NCBI GenBank assembly: GCA_017448825.1
Contig: JAFSKR010000043.1
Location: forward strand, 1 to 64,000
DNA from: Bacteroidaceae bacterium
GTDB taxonomy: Bacteria > Bacteroidota > Bacteroidia > Bacteroidales > Bacteroidaceae
Reading direction: 5' to 3'
Length of the DNA: 64,000 bases
The notes beneath the pieces are model-generated. The model saw only the letters and a list, made by a program, of their open reading frames with translations. It made no database searches and was not told the DNA's origin. A program made the translations under genes and the position numbers. The number at the start of each line of letters is the position of its first letter. Positions within the stretch are counted from its first letter, which is position 1. Below, one piece after another: positions 53,925-63,065 of this stretch.

Positions 53925-54017
53925 ACCCCCAAAGGGGAGTGAGTCATACCCCCAAAAGGGGAGTGAGTCACACCTCTAAAGGGGAGTGAGTCACACCCCT
54001 TTTGGGGGTATGGGCGA
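53925..54017. repeat. Tandem 23-bp dyad units (family C), three direct and one inverted
   Basis: Units at 53925-53947 (23), 53948-53971 (24), 53972-53994 (23) and 53995-54017 read ACCCCCAAAGGGGAGTGAGT in the direct copies. The fourth has the core inverted (CACCCCTTTTGGGGGT). ATACCCCC near 53923 and GGGGGTAT near 54004 close the array as an inverted repeat. It lies just 3' of the receptor gene. Confidence 0.85.
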
Positions 54018-54061
54018 TACGGATTTGTGGTCTTTGGGCGGGCCATTTTTCCCTTTGTTTG

Positions 54062-54093
54062 TTTGGTCACTTCGTTTGAATGTCGTACCTTTG
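54062..54093 (+). promoter_or_regulatory. Consensus promoter TTTG-N20-TACCTTTG for the YccF gene
   Basis: TTTG at 54062-54065 and TACCTTTG at 54086-54093. Confidence 0.8.
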
Positions 54094-54134
54094 TGGCTGT
54101 TTCATCAAAATCAGCGATTTGAACAACAAGGAAA

Positions 54135-54512
54135 ATGAAAATTCTGGGTAATTTGCTATGGTGGCTGTTTGGCGGCTTGGAGGCAGCACTGGGATATTTT
54201 ACCGCCAGTTTGGCAATGGTGTGTACGATTGTGGGCATTCCCGTGGCATTGCAGACTTTCAAGATAGGTTTGCTCTGTTTGTGGCCCTTTGGTGCGAAGG
54301 TGAAGAAAACAAAAAGTCCAACGGGCTGCATCCGCATTCCGTTGAACATCTTGTGGGTTATCTTTGGGGGATTTTGGGCGTGGTGTAACCACATCTTTTT
54401 TGGTGTGCTGCTCTACATCACCATCATCGGCATCCCCTTCGGCAAGCAGCATTTCAAAATGGCTCGTCTCTCTTTGGCACCTTTTGGGAAAGATGTGGAA
54501 TTGAATTTTTGA
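54135..54512 (+). CDS. YccF-family inner membrane protein
   Basis: 125 residues built as two copies of the YccF half: GNLLWWLFGGLEAALGYF then a GIPVALQTFKIGLLCLWPFG loop, and LNILWVIFGGFWAWCNH then GIPFGKQHFKMARLSLAPFG. The conserved turn IxGIPxGxQxFK-x-ARL-x-LxPFG is intact in the second half. The function of YccF is not established. It has its own promoter and converges with the next hypothetical gene, 18 nt away. Confidence 0.92.
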   Translation: MKILGNLLWWLFGGLEAALGYFTASLAMVCTIVGIPVALQTFKIGLLCLWPFGAKVKKTKSPTGCIRIPLNILWVIFGGFWAWCNHIFFGVLLYITIIGIPFGKQHFKMARLSLAPFGKDVELNF

Positions 54513-54530
54513 GACGGGATACCACAGCCG

Positions 54531-55115
54531 TCAAGCAGGAAGAGGTGTCTCGTTTCCTCCCTCTTCACCTAAGAAAGTGTATTCAAAATGAGGGCTTTTT
54601 GCTGATGGAAACTGAGAACGAGGGTCAATTTCCGGGCGATGCTGCAGATGGTCAACGATGCGGTTGTAGGCATCCATCGCGCTGATGGCCTTGAGGCGTA
54701 CTCGGAAACGGGTGTCGATGTACTTGCATTTGCCCGTTTCCGGCATGGTGATGACACGCTTGAAGAGCAAGCCTGCTTCCCACCATCCTATTTTCTCTTC
54801 GTTCAGTGCATCAAGGGCTGCTTTCTTTTTCTCTGCCATCGTTTGTACACGGTCGGCTTTCTGCTCCTTGCGCAGCGCCTCTTCCTCCTTGAACTGCTCT
54901 ATTGTCTCTGCCTCGGTTTTCAGGAAGAGCACGTAGTTGGAGTAGCTTACCTTCAGGCGGAAGGGGTAGAGGTTAGAGGAGTTCAGAAAGGTGGAGATGC
55001 GGCTGGCCGTGTTGCTTTCCACTTTGATTTCATCTATGGTATGAAGAAAATCGATGGCATCATCTACACTTTTGGCCAAATACTCGTGGTCAAAATATCT
55101 AACGTATAAGTTCAT
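54531..55115 (-). CDS. Hypothetical protein (194 aa) with central coiled coil
   Basis: I do not recognise the family. It has no signal peptide or membrane segment. The N-terminal half is mixed alpha/beta (MNLYVRYFDHEYLAKSVDDA). A charged helix with coiled-coil character lies at about 70-105 (EQFKEEEALRKEQKADRV, EKKKAALDALNEEK), followed by GWWEAGLLFKRVI and a short C-terminal region. It is probably cytoplasmic, with its own promoter at 55145-55152. Confidence 0.65.
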   Translation of the reverse strand: MNLYVRYFDHEYLAKSVDDAIDFLHTIDEIKVESNTASRISTFLNSSNLYPFRLKVSYSNYVLFLKTEAETIEQFKEEEALRKEQKADRVQTMAEKKKAALDALNEEKIGWWEAGLLFKRVITMPETGKCKYIDTRFRVRLKAISAMDAYNRIVDHLQHRPEIDPRSQFPSAKSPHFEYTFLGEEGGNETPLPA

Positions 55116-55144
55116 ATTGTTTGTCTGATTGGTTTTTCTGGGTG

Positions 55145-55152
55145 CAAAGGTA
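55145..55152 (-). promoter_or_regulatory. -7 box for the 194-aa hypothetical gene
   Basis: TACCTTTG on the minus strand, 30 nt before the start codon. Confidence 0.65.
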
Positions 55153-55187
55153 CGGAAAAAACTAAAAACTAAAATCTAAAAATTAAA

Positions 55188-55310
55188 AATTTGCTACCGC
55201 ATCAGAGAAAAACTAAAAACGCGAACTAAAAACGAATTTGCTACCGCACTTCAGCGTCAACTGCTTGGCGAACAGCTGCGGTAGCAAACTTTTTGTTTTA
55301 GTTTTTGGTT
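55188..55310. repeat. TTTGCTACCGCA repeats with an inverted copy
   Basis: AATTTGCTACCGCA is found at 55188-55201 and 55235-55248, and its complement TGCGGTAGCAAAC at 55277-55289, amid ACTAAAAAC-type AT-rich repeats. The core is shared with the nadC/HU-like intergenic hairpin at 43928-44038. The inverted pair could fold into a terminator for the leftward methyltransferase gene, whose last codons it touches. Confidence 0.7.
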
Positions 55311-56668
55311 TTTCTGATTCTCCATTCGGCAGGATAGAGATTGTTGGCACGGTTGCCGATGTTTTTGGCAAAGCCGAGAGGATGTCCCTGGTACGTGATG
55401 AGCACGTAGCCCCGTGGCGTGTCGGCTGGCAGTTGCAATGCCTCGGTGCGCAGGTAGGCAATGGCTTGGTTTTCATCCACCTCCACCCTTGGGAAGGCCT
55501 CTGGGCTTAGGTGGTTGCTCATGGTCAAACTGTGGCAGGGCTGTAGGTTTTTCCCTTTCATGATGGCCAATTCGATGCCTGCATGAATCACTCTGAGTGT
55601 ACTCTTTGCCTGCTTGAGGACATCTATATGTGCCGTTGGGAAAGCGGTGAAGGTCTCTTGAGTTTCCATGATGGTGAAGTCTTGGGCATCAGATAGCCAG
55701 CCATTCAGTTCGGCAGGAGTCTTACTGCTTGTCTTTCTCTGCTTGCAGTCTTTCTCCTTTCTCCTCCTTCCCGCTTCTGTCGTCAGTGGCTCATGGTCTG
55801 TTTTCTTTCGCAGCACGCTGATGAAGAAGCCCTCCCCCTTGATGCAATGAGGAAAGAAATGGGGGTTCTTCTCAGCAAGCCCCCATTCGGGCAGAGGGTG
55901 GCATGAGAGCACGTCTGCTCCCAAAGTGTTGGCTATCCATTGTACGTTCTCTTCGTCTTCCAACGGGTTGTAAGTGCAGGTGCTGTAGATGAATAGCCCT
56001 CCAGCCTTCAACGTGTGCCAGATGTCTTGCACGATGTCCCGTTGCCGCCGCCAGCAGGTGTCCACATTGGCGAGGCTCCATTCCCCGATGCTGTCGGGGT
56101 CTTTGCGGAACATCCCTTCGCCCGAGCAAGGTGCATCGCAGATGATGAGGTCGAACATACCGCTGAAAGTGCCAAAGTCCTCGGCATAGTTGTTGGTGAC
56201 GATACAGTTGGGATTGCCCCACTTGATGATGTTTTCTGCCAAAATGTTGGCTCGCTGTCTCACCACCTCGTTGGCCACCAGCAGGGAACCTTGGGGCAGG
56301 TGGGAAAGTGCCAGTGTTGACTTTCCGCCAGGGGCTACACAGAGGTCAAGTGCTGTAATTGGTTCGGTGACATAATGTTTCAGCACATGAGCCAGAAACA
56401 TGGAAGAAGCTTCCTGCACATAGTAACAGCCCGCATGGAAGAGTGGGTCGAACGTGAAGGAAGGGCGTTCGGAGAGATAAAAGCCATCGGCACACCAAGG
56501 GACAGGCTCTGTCTCCGTCCTTGCTTCCATTTCCCCCATTCCCCTTTTCTCGGGATTGATGCGGATGCTGGTTGGTGCAGAGTCGGAAAGTGCGTCGGCA
56601 AGCAGAGCGTACTCATCCTTGCCGAGGTAAGCGGTCATGGCTTGTTCGAAGTCGTGCGGTAGATTCAT
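55298..56668 (-). CDS. RsmF/RsmB-type 5-methylcytosine RNA methyltransferase
   Basis: 456 residues. SAM-binding motif I is ALDLCVAPGGKST (about 104-116). The two catalytic cysteines are in CDAPCSGEG (about 175-183) and STCTYNPLEDEEN (about 229-241), the hallmark of RsmB/RsmF/NSUN enzymes. The C-terminal region (about 300-456) looks like the RsmF-type RNA-binding extension. It should methylate a cytosine in 16S rRNA; which one is not certain. The start overlaps folA's stop by four bases. Confidence 0.9.
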   Translation of the reverse strand: MNLPHDFEQAMTAYLGKDEYALLADALSDSAPTSIRINPEKRGMGEMEARTETEPVPWCADGFYLSERPSFTFDPLFHAGCYYVQEASSMFLAHVLKHYVTEPITALDLCVAPGGKSTLALSHLPQGSLLVANEVVRQRANILAENIIKWGNPNCIVTNNYAEDFGTFSGMFDLIICDAPCSGEGMFRKDPDSIGEWSLANVDTCWRRQRDIVQDIWHTLKAGGLFIYSTCTYNPLEDEENVQWIANTLGADVLSCHPLPEWGLAEKNPHFFPHCIKGEGFFISVLRKKTDHEPLTTEAGRRRKEKDCKQRKTSSKTPAELNGWLSDAQDFTIMETQETFTAFPTAHIDVLKQAKSTLRVIHAGIELAIMKGKNLQPCHSLTMSNHLSPEAFPRVEVDENQAIAYLRTEALQLPADTPRGYVLITYQGHPLGFAKNIGNRANNLYPAEWRIRKTKN

Positions 56669-57153
56669 GCTTTTCTTTCTAAATTGACGAAAGCATACCG
56701 ATAGGCGTGTTTCTCATCCACTTCATGTTCCTCTCGGAAAGTTTCCACCCACTCGTCTTCATCGATTTCTGGGAAGAACGTGTCGGCTTTTTCTGGGGTG
56801 TCGTAGATGTAGGTGAGGCAGAGGCGGTCAGCCTTGGGAAGTGCCTCTTTGTACACCGAAGCACCGCCGATGATGTACACATCGCCCTCGCAGGAGGCAA
56901 GTGCTTCGTCAAGGGTAGGGTAGAGGTCAGCACCCGGAAAGTCCTCGGCCTTTCCTCGTCGTGACAGGACGATGTTGCGTCGGTTGGGCAACGCACCCTT
57001 GGGTAGGCTCTCAAACGTGCGGCGACCCATGATGATGGTGTTGCTTGTCGTCAACGCCTTAAAGCGTTTTAGGTCGTTGGGCAACCAATAAATCAGTTTG
57101 TTCTCTGAGCCGATGGCTCTGTTCTCAGCTATGGCAACTATTATAGAAATCAT
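56665..57153 (-). CDS. folA: Dihydrofolate reductase
   Basis: The start at 57153 gives 162 residues beginning MISIIVAIAENRAIG, the standard DHFR start; the seven extra codons upstream are unlikely. Motifs are LIYWLPNDLKRFKALT (substrate Asp), IIMGRRTFESLP (NADPH) and VYIIGGASVYKEAL. It regenerates tetrahydrofolate after thymidylate synthesis; thyA lies directly upstream (35-nt gap), the usual pairing. Confidence 0.96.
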   Translation of the reverse strand: MISIIVAIAENRAIGSENKLIYWLPNDLKRFKALTTSNTIIMGRRTFESLPKGALPNRRNIVLSRRGKAEDFPGADLYPTLDEALASCEGDVYIIGGASVYKEALPKADRLCLTYIYDTPEKADTFFPEIDEDEWVETFREEHEVDEKHAYRYAFVNLERKA

Positions 57154-57188
57154 CAGTAAATTGTAAATAGTCAAATTATAAATACACC

Positions 57189-57986
57189 CTATACGCTGAC
57201 CGTCGCTTTGATATGTGGATGAGGGTCATAGTCCGTCAGTTCGAAGTCCTCATACTGGAAATCGAAGATGCTCTTCACGTTCGGGTTAATGTGCATCTTA
57301 GGCAGTGGACGCGGTTCGCGGGTGAGTTGCAAACGTGCTTGTTCCAGATGGTCAAGGTAGAGGTGGGTGTCGCCCGTGGTATAGACGAAATCGCCTGCTT
57401 TTAGGTCGCACACCTGGGCTACCATCATGGTCAGCAACGAATAGGACGCGATGTTGAATGGCACACCAAGGAAGGTGTCGGCACTGCGTTGATAGAGTTG
57501 GCAACTCAATTTACCGTTGGCCACATAGAACTGAAACAGGATATGGCACGGCGGCAGGTTCATGTTCTCGATGTCTGCCACGTTCCAAGCCGAAACCAGC
57601 AGTCGGCGTGAATTGGGATTGTGCTTGATTTGGTCAATCACCTGACTGATTTGGTCGATATGTCCCCCGTTGTAGTCGGGCCAACTGCGCCACTGGTAAC
57701 CGTAGATATGTCCCACGTCACCCGTTTCAGGGTCAGCCCATTCGTTCCAAATGCGTACACCACGCTCCTGCAACCACTTTGCGTTGGTGTTTCCCTGCAA
57801 GAACCACAGCAACTCATAGATAATCGACTTCAGATGTAACTTTTTGGTTGTCAACATCGGGAAACCCTCTTCCAGATTAAATCGCATCTGGTTACCGAAC
57901 ACAGAGATGGTGCCTGTGCCTGTGCGGTCGCCCTTCTGTACACCCTCCTTCAGGATGCGGTCGAGCAAGTCAAGATATTGTTTCAT
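57189..57986 (-). CDS. thyA: Thymidylate synthase
   Basis: 265 residues, typical length for ThyA. Family blocks: [34 protein letters not shown], the active-site Cys in [12 protein letters not shown] (about 155), [17 protein letters not shown] and [11 protein letters not shown]. It makes dTMP from dUMP with methylene-tetrahydrofolate and probably forms an operon with folA and the RNA methyltransferase. Confidence 0.97.
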   Translation of the reverse strand: MKQYLDLLDRILKEGVQKGDRTGTGTISVFGNQMRFNLEEGFPMLTTKKLHLKSIIYELLWFLQGNTNAKWLQERGVRIWNEWADPETGDVGHIYGYQWRSWPDYNGGHIDQISQVIDQIKHNPNSRRLLVSAWNVADIENMNLPPCHILFQFYVANGKLSCQLYQRSADTFLGVPFNIASYSLLTMMVAQVCDLKAGDFVYTTGDTHLYLDHLEQARLQLTREPRPLPKMHINPNVKSIFDFQYEDFELTDYDPHPHIKATVSV

Positions 57987-58015
57987 ATTTTAGGTGATTA
58001 GGTGTTGTCTATAAA

Positions 58016-59887
58016 TTAGAGATGGATGTTCACGCCTCCCATGAACGTTGCACGCGGCATGGGGTAGCCGAGATTGATTTCGTAGCGTTGTGCCAGCAGG
58101 TTCTCGCCACGCACCCAAAGCCCCAAGTTCTTGCAAACTGAATAGTTGATTGTGGCGTTGAGCAGGCAGAAGTTCTCTTTCTTCTCGTTGTCACCTACTG
58201 TGGTGTAGAGTCCGTGGATGTACTGCAAGCCAGCGATAATGTTCCACTTGTCTTGGTGGAAGTTCGCGTCAAGGAAGCCTTTGTACTTGGGCGCAGCCAC
58301 TACAGGATGCTCCATGTGTAGCAGTGAGTGATTGGTGCTCACGTTCCAGTGGCTGTCAATACTCCAAGCGGCTTCTACTTCCATGCCGCAGTTTTCTATT
58401 TCTCCTGTATTTACATTTTTTTTGTTGATGGTCTGAATCATGTTGTCTCCCTTGATGTAGAAGAGGTTGGCACCATAGGTGACTGCCCCGAGGCGATGCC
58501 GCCAAGAGAGTTCGTAGTTCCAGATGCGTTCAGGTTCCAGTTCTTCGTTAGAAGGGGGATAGAGATACATCTCGCGCATGGTGGGGTTGCGGAAGCCTTT
58601 GCTTGCCATAGCCTTGATTTCTCCTGTCTTTATTGGACGGGTGACAATGCCTATCTGTGGAATCCATTCTGTGCCTGTCACGTTATGATGGTCACATCTG
58701 ATACCAGCATCGGCGGTGAGCCAACTGAAGAGATCCTGTCGGAAATCGACATAACCCGCTATCTCGTTGCGATATGACTTTCCGCTCTGCTTGTTGGGCG
58801 TGTCGAGCGTTTCGCCTGTTGCTTTCGAGGTGTAGTAAGCGTGGCCATAAATGTGCTGATAATCCATGCCGACTGTTAGGCGGTTTCCTTCAAAAAGTTG
58901 TGCACTCTGATACCATGACACGCCTGTCAAAGCGTCCTTCGAACGGAAATAGCGTTGTGTGGGTTGTGTTGGGTCTGCTATTCCATCGTCAATCTTGTGG
59001 CGTCCGAAGTTTGAATAGACACTCAAGGCACCACTGGTACGATTGTAGTGATTCTCCAATGCAGCCGACACCACGCCACGTGTAATCCATTGGTCGGCAT
59101 CGTAGAGAGGTGCTGTTGTACTGCCAGGGTAGGAAGAGTTGAAATGTGTGATGTCTGCATCGATGTATGCGTTCCAGTGTGCTGTGAAGTCATACCCCAA
59201 CTTTGCATAGCCGCCATACTGCTCGAAACTCATGCGAGGACGATGGTTGTCTGTACGGTTATATTGCGCTGAGACGGTGCTGCTGAACTTTCCGCTGCGC
59301 ACCTGATTGGAGGCTTCTGTCTGGATGGTGCCATAGCTACCGGCTCCAGCCGTGATGTGTGTCATGACCCCATCTTTATGCATCGAACGGGTCACGATGT
59401 TCAGCACACCACCCATCGCATTGCTGCCATAGAGTACAGATGCTGGGCCACGCAACACCTCCACTCGTTCTGCCATCAGAGTCTGATAGCTGTCGGAGAT
59501 GGGGTGACCATAGACTCCATTATATTGCGGATGTCCGTCGATGAGCACCAGTAATTGTCCTGCTCCACCTGAGATACCACGCATATTGATGCCACCAGCA
59601 GCACCTGTTGATACACCATACCCCATCATGGAACGGCTGGTGATAAAGAGTCCTGGCACCTGCTGCATCGCTGTGGGCAATACCGAAGGTTGTTGCTGTT
59701 CAGTGAGTTTTTCGTGGTCAATTACCGTCACAGTCATGGGCAGATGTCTCACATCCACTGCATTGCGTGTACCAGTTACGACCACTTCCTGTAAGGCGAG
59801 AGAGTCATTTTGGGCATGACAAACTATACCCATGCCCATCAGAATGGAGAGCATCGAATACAATCTTTGTATGTACGTTTTCATCAT
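58016..59887 (-). CDS. TonB-dependent receptor
   Basis: 623 residues. A signal peptide ends near CHAQ, a TonB-box-like LQEVVVTGTRNAV is followed by a complete plug (about 45-160; GGINMRGISGGAGQLLVLIDGHP, VEVLRGPASVLYGSNAMGGVLNIVT) and a 22-strand-sized barrel (about 170-623). The size and plug fit siderophore- or cobalamin-type receptors (BtuB/FepA class) rather than SusC. No metal-responsive operator is obvious. It uses the ExbB/ExbD motor encoded at the end of the window. Confidence 0.92.
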   Translation of the reverse strand: MMKTYIQRLYSMLSILMGMGIVCHAQNDSLALQEVVVTGTRNAVDVRHLPMTVTVIDHEKLTEQQQPSVLPTAMQQVPGLFITSRSMMGYGVSTGAAGGINMRGISGGAGQLLVLIDGHPQYNGVYGHPISDSYQTLMAERVEVLRGPASVLYGSNAMGGVLNIVTRSMHKDGVMTHITAGAGSYGTIQTEASNQVRSGKFSSTVSAQYNRTDNHRPRMSFEQYGGYAKLGYDFTAHWNAYIDADITHFNSSYPGSTTAPLYDADQWITRGVVSAALENHYNRTSGALSVYSNFGRHKIDDGIADPTQPTQRYFRSKDALTGVSWYQSAQLFEGNRLTVGMDYQHIYGHAYYTSKATGETLDTPNKQSGKSYRNEIAGYVDFRQDLFSWLTADAGIRCDHHNVTGTEWIPQIGIVTRPIKTGEIKAMASKGFRNPTMREMYLYPPSNEELEPERIWNYELSWRHRLGAVTYGANLFYIKGDNMIQTINKKNVNTGEIENCGMEVEAAWSIDSHWNVSTNHSLLHMEHPVVAAPKYKGFLDANFHQDKWNIIAGLQYIHGLYTTVGDNEKKENFCLLNATINYSVCKNLGLWVRGENLLAQRYEINLGYPMPRATFMGGVNIHL

Positions 59888-59934
59888 AATTCGTGTGTTT
59901 AGTGTTGCTTTTTTGTGTGGTCTCTAATTTTTGA

Positions 59935-59942
59935 CAAAGGTA
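59935..59942 (-). promoter_or_regulatory. -7 box for the TonB receptor gene
   Basis: TACCTTTG on the minus strand, 48 nt before the start codon. There is no clear TTTG -33 box. Confidence 0.6.
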
Positions 59943-59992
59943 CGTATTTATTCTCATATACCTATCTTTTTGTGAGGAAAAAGTAAAAGAAA

Positions 59993-60028
59993 GGGGACGG
60001 AGGGAGAGGGTGAGGGGGGAGGAATGGG
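59993..60028 (+). other. G-quadruplex-capable purine tract
   Basis: GGGG-ACGGA-GGG-AGA-GGG-TGA-GGGGGG followed by GGAAT-GGG fits G3+N1-7 repeated four or more times. It lies about 50 nt upstream of the receptor's leftward promoter and just after the ABC exporter's stop codon. Confidence 0.6.
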
Positions 60029-60048
60029 AAGGTGAAGGTGCATCTTGG

Positions 60049-61854
60049 TCATTCTTGCTCTTTGGGGGTGTTGAGTGTGTGAGCAAGTTTGTCGATGTTG
60101 AGACTTCGGGCAGAGGCATCAACGATGTCTTTATAGACCCCACCTTTCTGATAGAGTTCGTCGGGGTTGCCCGATTGTTCTACGCGACCGTCCTTGAGGG
60201 CATACACCATATCGGAGTCGATGATTTGGGAGATGCTGTGGCTGATGATGATGACGGTGCGGTCGCGCTTAATGGCATCGATACTGGCTTTGATTTGTTC
60301 GGTGGCGACGGCATCGAGGCTGGCGGTGGGTTCGTCGAGGAAGATGATGGGCGGATTCTTGAGGAACATACGAGCGATGGCGATGCGCTGCTGCTGTCCG
60401 CCAGAGAGGGCGGTGGCTTGACTCTGGAAGCCTTTGGGCAGACTCATCACTTGGTCATAGATGAAGGCTTTTTTAGCAGCCTCAATTACCTCAGCATCAG
60501 TGGCTTCAGGCTTTCCATAACGGATGTTCTCTTCGATGGTTCCTTCGAAGATGTGGTTTTTCTGGAGCACTAACCCGATGTGGTTGCGGAGGGCTTGGGT
60601 GTCGTATTCGCGAAGGTCTATCCCGTCTAATAGGATTTGTCCGCAATCGGGTTCGTAGAACTTGTCTAACAGATTGACAATGGTGGATTTGCCCGCTCCC
60701 GAAAGACCAACTAGGGCGGTGATGTGTCCGCTACTGATGGTCATGTTGATGTTGTGGAGGGCTTTGGTGCCATTGGGGTAGGTGAAATCGACGTTGCGAA
60801 TTTCAAACTCGCCTTTCACAGTAGTGGGGCGATAGGTGCCAGTCGGTTCTGTCTCTTCTTTGGCATCAAGGATGTCGAAGAAGCCTTCGGCATAGATAAG
60901 GGCATCGTTGAGGGAGTCGAAGATGCGTTGTAGTTGGGTGATGGGGGCGGTCACGTTGGCGAATAGCATGACGTGGTACATGATTTTACCGATGGTCATG
61001 CCAGGGTATTCTATGAGCACGAGATAGGCGGTGAGAATGATGATGAGCACGGTGCCGACTTGCTGCACGAGGCTTTTCATGCCGTCGAAGTAGAAAGAGG
61101 TCTTGCGCACTTTCATCTGATTGTCTGTGAATTGTGTCTGAATGTCCCATTGCTTTTGACTTTCGATGTTCTCGCGGTTAAACGACTTGATGACATTCAT
61201 GCTTCCGATGATGCCCACGATGCCGTTGGACTTTAGTTCGCGGAACATGCGCATGTTGGCTCGCCAGCCTTTCAGACGGTGAGCTTGTGCAATGGTAATC
61301 CAAATGTAGATGGGCACGATGAAGAGGGCTGTGAGGCCAACATAGACGTTAGCCATGAACATGAGCACCAATGCCAGAAAGGCACTGGTGAAAAGGGGAA
61401 GCAAGTCGATGAAAACGCTCTGCACGGTGGCAGAAAGGCTGCCTACACCTTGGTCGATACGGGTTTGCAGCTTGCCTGTCTCATTGCCAGAACGGGAGAA
61501 GAAGGCCATGCGGTAGCTCAGAATCCTATCCACCACAGCTTGCGAGAGGTCTTTGCTGACGAAGATGCGCATACGTTCGCCGTAGTAGTTTTGGGCATAG
61601 CGGATGATGGCGGCGAGAACTTCCTTGCCCAGCAGGATGGCACTGATAATGGTCAGAATGTTGGCAGCTTTGCTCCACTCGAACCCTTCGGGTACCACCA
61701 GTGCATTGATAGCATCGACGGTGCGGTCGAGCACCACGGCATTGACCTGTGCGATGAGTGAACCTGCCAAGGTGAGGACAAGTGTTGCCACCACTAACCA
61801 ACGGTAGGGGCGAACGTAGGGCGCAATTTTGCGCATGAGGGTGATAAGATTCAT
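60049..61854 (-). CDS. ABC transporter, fused permease-ATPase (MsbA/ABCB type)
   Basis: 601 residues: six transmembrane helices (about 18-300) and a nucleotide-binding domain. Walker A is GLSGAGKST (383-391), the signature LSGGQQQR (483-490) and Walker B IIFLDEPTAS (503-512). A half transporter that homodimerises; MsbA-like lipid exporters and multidrug exporters share this layout. It has its own promoter, embedded in the terminator of the upstream exb operon. Confidence 0.92.
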   Translation of the reverse strand: MNLITLMRKIAPYVRPYRWLVVATLVLTLAGSLIAQVNAVVLDRTVDAINALVVPEGFEWSKAANILTIISAILLGKEVLAAIIRYAQNYYGERMRIFVSKDLSQAVVDRILSYRMAFFSRSGNETGKLQTRIDQGVGSLSATVQSVFIDLLPLFTSAFLALVLMFMANVYVGLTALFIVPIYIWITIAQAHRLKGWRANMRMFRELKSNGIVGIIGSMNVIKSFNRENIESQKQWDIQTQFTDNQMKVRKTSFYFDGMKSLVQQVGTVLIIILTAYLVLIEYPGMTIGKIMYHVMLFANVTAPITQLQRIFDSLNDALIYAEGFFDILDAKEETEPTGTYRPTTVKGEFEIRNVDFTYPNGTKALHNINMTISSGHITALVGLSGAGKSTIVNLLDKFYEPDCGQILLDGIDLREYDTQALRNHIGLVLQKNHIFEGTIEENIRYGKPEATDAEVIEAAKKAFIYDQVMSLPKGFQSQATALSGGQQQRIAIARMFLKNPPIIFLDEPTASLDAVATEQIKASIDAIKRDRTVIIISHSISQIIDSDMVYALKDGRVEQSGNPDELYQKGGVYKDIVDASARSLNIDKLAHTLNTPKEQE

Positions 61855-61921
61855 AGGATGTAGGTGTTGAATGTTCTGCTAACCCAGGGTTTTCACGTGT
61901 GTGAGGCAGAGATTAGTGGCA

Positions 61922-61962
61922 CAAAGGTACAAAAAAAGAGCGACTTGGAAAAAAGTCGCTCT
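61922..61962 (-). terminator. exb operon terminator merged with the ABC exporter promoter
   Basis: AGAGCGACTT (61937-61946) and AAGTCGCTCT (61953-61962) form a perfect 10-bp hairpin that, read leftward, is followed by seven T residues. The -7 box TACCTTTG of the exporter (61922-61929) begins one base later. Confidence 0.8.
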
Positions 61963-61983
61963 TCTTTTTTATAGAAAAATGTG

Positions 61984-62451
61984 TTAGTCTTGTTTCTTGT
62001 TGGCCGAGTAAACAATCTTGAGGGCATAAGCCTTACGGAGCACCTGCTTCACGTCGGTGATGATACCCATTGGGGTGTGGTGGTCAACTTTGAGTGAAAC
62101 GGTGTAGAAAGGCTTGTCAGACTCTGCAAGTTCTGAACGGTCTTCCATCACGTAGTCATAGATTTCGGGTGCCTCAGCATACTTGTCGTTCAACTGGATA
62201 CGATGAGCGGAACCAAACTGGCCTCTCAATGCATCGGTAGGCTGACCAATATAGATGAAGGAAGTACAAGACTTACGAGCCAATTTCTCAAGCTGCGTAC
62301 CGATTGGCTTCTCGAATTTCACCTTCAAAGTCACCTCACGCATGGTGGTTACCATCATGAAGAAGAACAGGATGGTGAAGATCAAGTCGGGGAGAGATGA
62401 GGTGTTCATCTCAGGCATTTCTCTGCCTTCGCCTTTGTTAAATCTGCTCAT
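61984..62451 (-). CDS. exbD: ExbD/TolR-family protein, second copy
   Basis: 155 residues. The N-terminal cytoplasmic segment is followed by one transmembrane helix (about 20-40) with the conserved Asp in LPDLIFTILFFFMMVTT, which carries the proton path in ExbD/TolR. The periplasmic domain is about 45-155. It overlaps the first exbD by one base (TAATG). Two dissimilar ExbD proteins are usual in Bacteroidetes. Confidence 0.92.
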   Translation of the reverse strand: MSRFNKGEGREMPEMNTSSLPDLIFTILFFFMMVTTMREVTLKVKFEKPIGTQLEKLARKSCTSFIYIGQPTDALRGQFGSAHRIQLNDKYAEAPEIYDYVMEDRSELAESDKPFYTVSLKVDHHTPMGIITDVKQVLRKAYALKIVYSANKKQD

Positions 62452-63041
62452 TATTGTTGTCCTCCATATTTCTTGGGTTCTGCCTCAGATATCTTCTGTG
62501 GATACACTTCACGGATAGCTTTCTGCTGGTCATCGGTCAGAAACTCGTACTTGAAGCCAAATTCGGCTTTAGCCAGTTCGTCGCGAAGTTCGTTGTAGGC
62601 TGTCACGAGGGCATCCTGCACTGCAAAGTAAACTCCGTAGTCGGTGCCACGGTCGGTCTGCACTGAGATGACGTGGTTTTCTGTCACCATCATCGTCTTT
62701 CCCAAGCCTTTGATTTTCTTTGGCTTTAGTTCTGGCAGGTTAGGCCTGTTTTCCTCGTTCTTGATAAACTCTTTCGCTCTCTCCTTGATGTCGGCAAGCG
62801 AAGCGTAGTCGTCGCCAATCATCACGTAGTTATCCTTGTTGATACGAATGTTCAGAATATTGCGTTCTTTTATCTTGATTTCGTTGTTCAACTGGTCATC
62901 CTCTGGTGGTTTCGGCAGTGTACGTGCCAAACCTTGGTCGGTGTCCATTGACGTTGTCACAAGGAAGAAGATGAGCAACATGAATGAGATGTCGGCTGTA
63001 GAACTGGTGTTCAGTCCTGGCATTTTTCTTTTCTTTCCCAT
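62451..63041 (-). CDS. exbD: ExbD/TolR-family protein, first copy
   Basis: 196 residues. The transmembrane helix carries the essential Asp in STADISFMLLIFFLVTTSM. The periplasmic domain is longer than in the second copy (about 40-196) and ends EPKKYGGQQ. It is probably a heterodimer with the second ExbD in the proton-driven motor that energises TonB. Confidence 0.92.
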   Translation of the reverse strand: MGKKRKMPGLNTSSTADISFMLLIFFLVTTSMDTDQGLARTLPKPPEDDQLNNEIKIKERNILNIRINKDNYVMIGDDYASLADIKERAKEFIKNEENRPNLPELKPKKIKGLGKTMMVTENHVISVQTDRGTDYGVYFAVQDALVTAYNELRDELAKAEFGFKYEFLTDDQQKAIREVYPQKISEAEPKKYGGQQ

Positions 63042-63065
63042 ATTATTTGCTCTGAGTTAAAGGGT

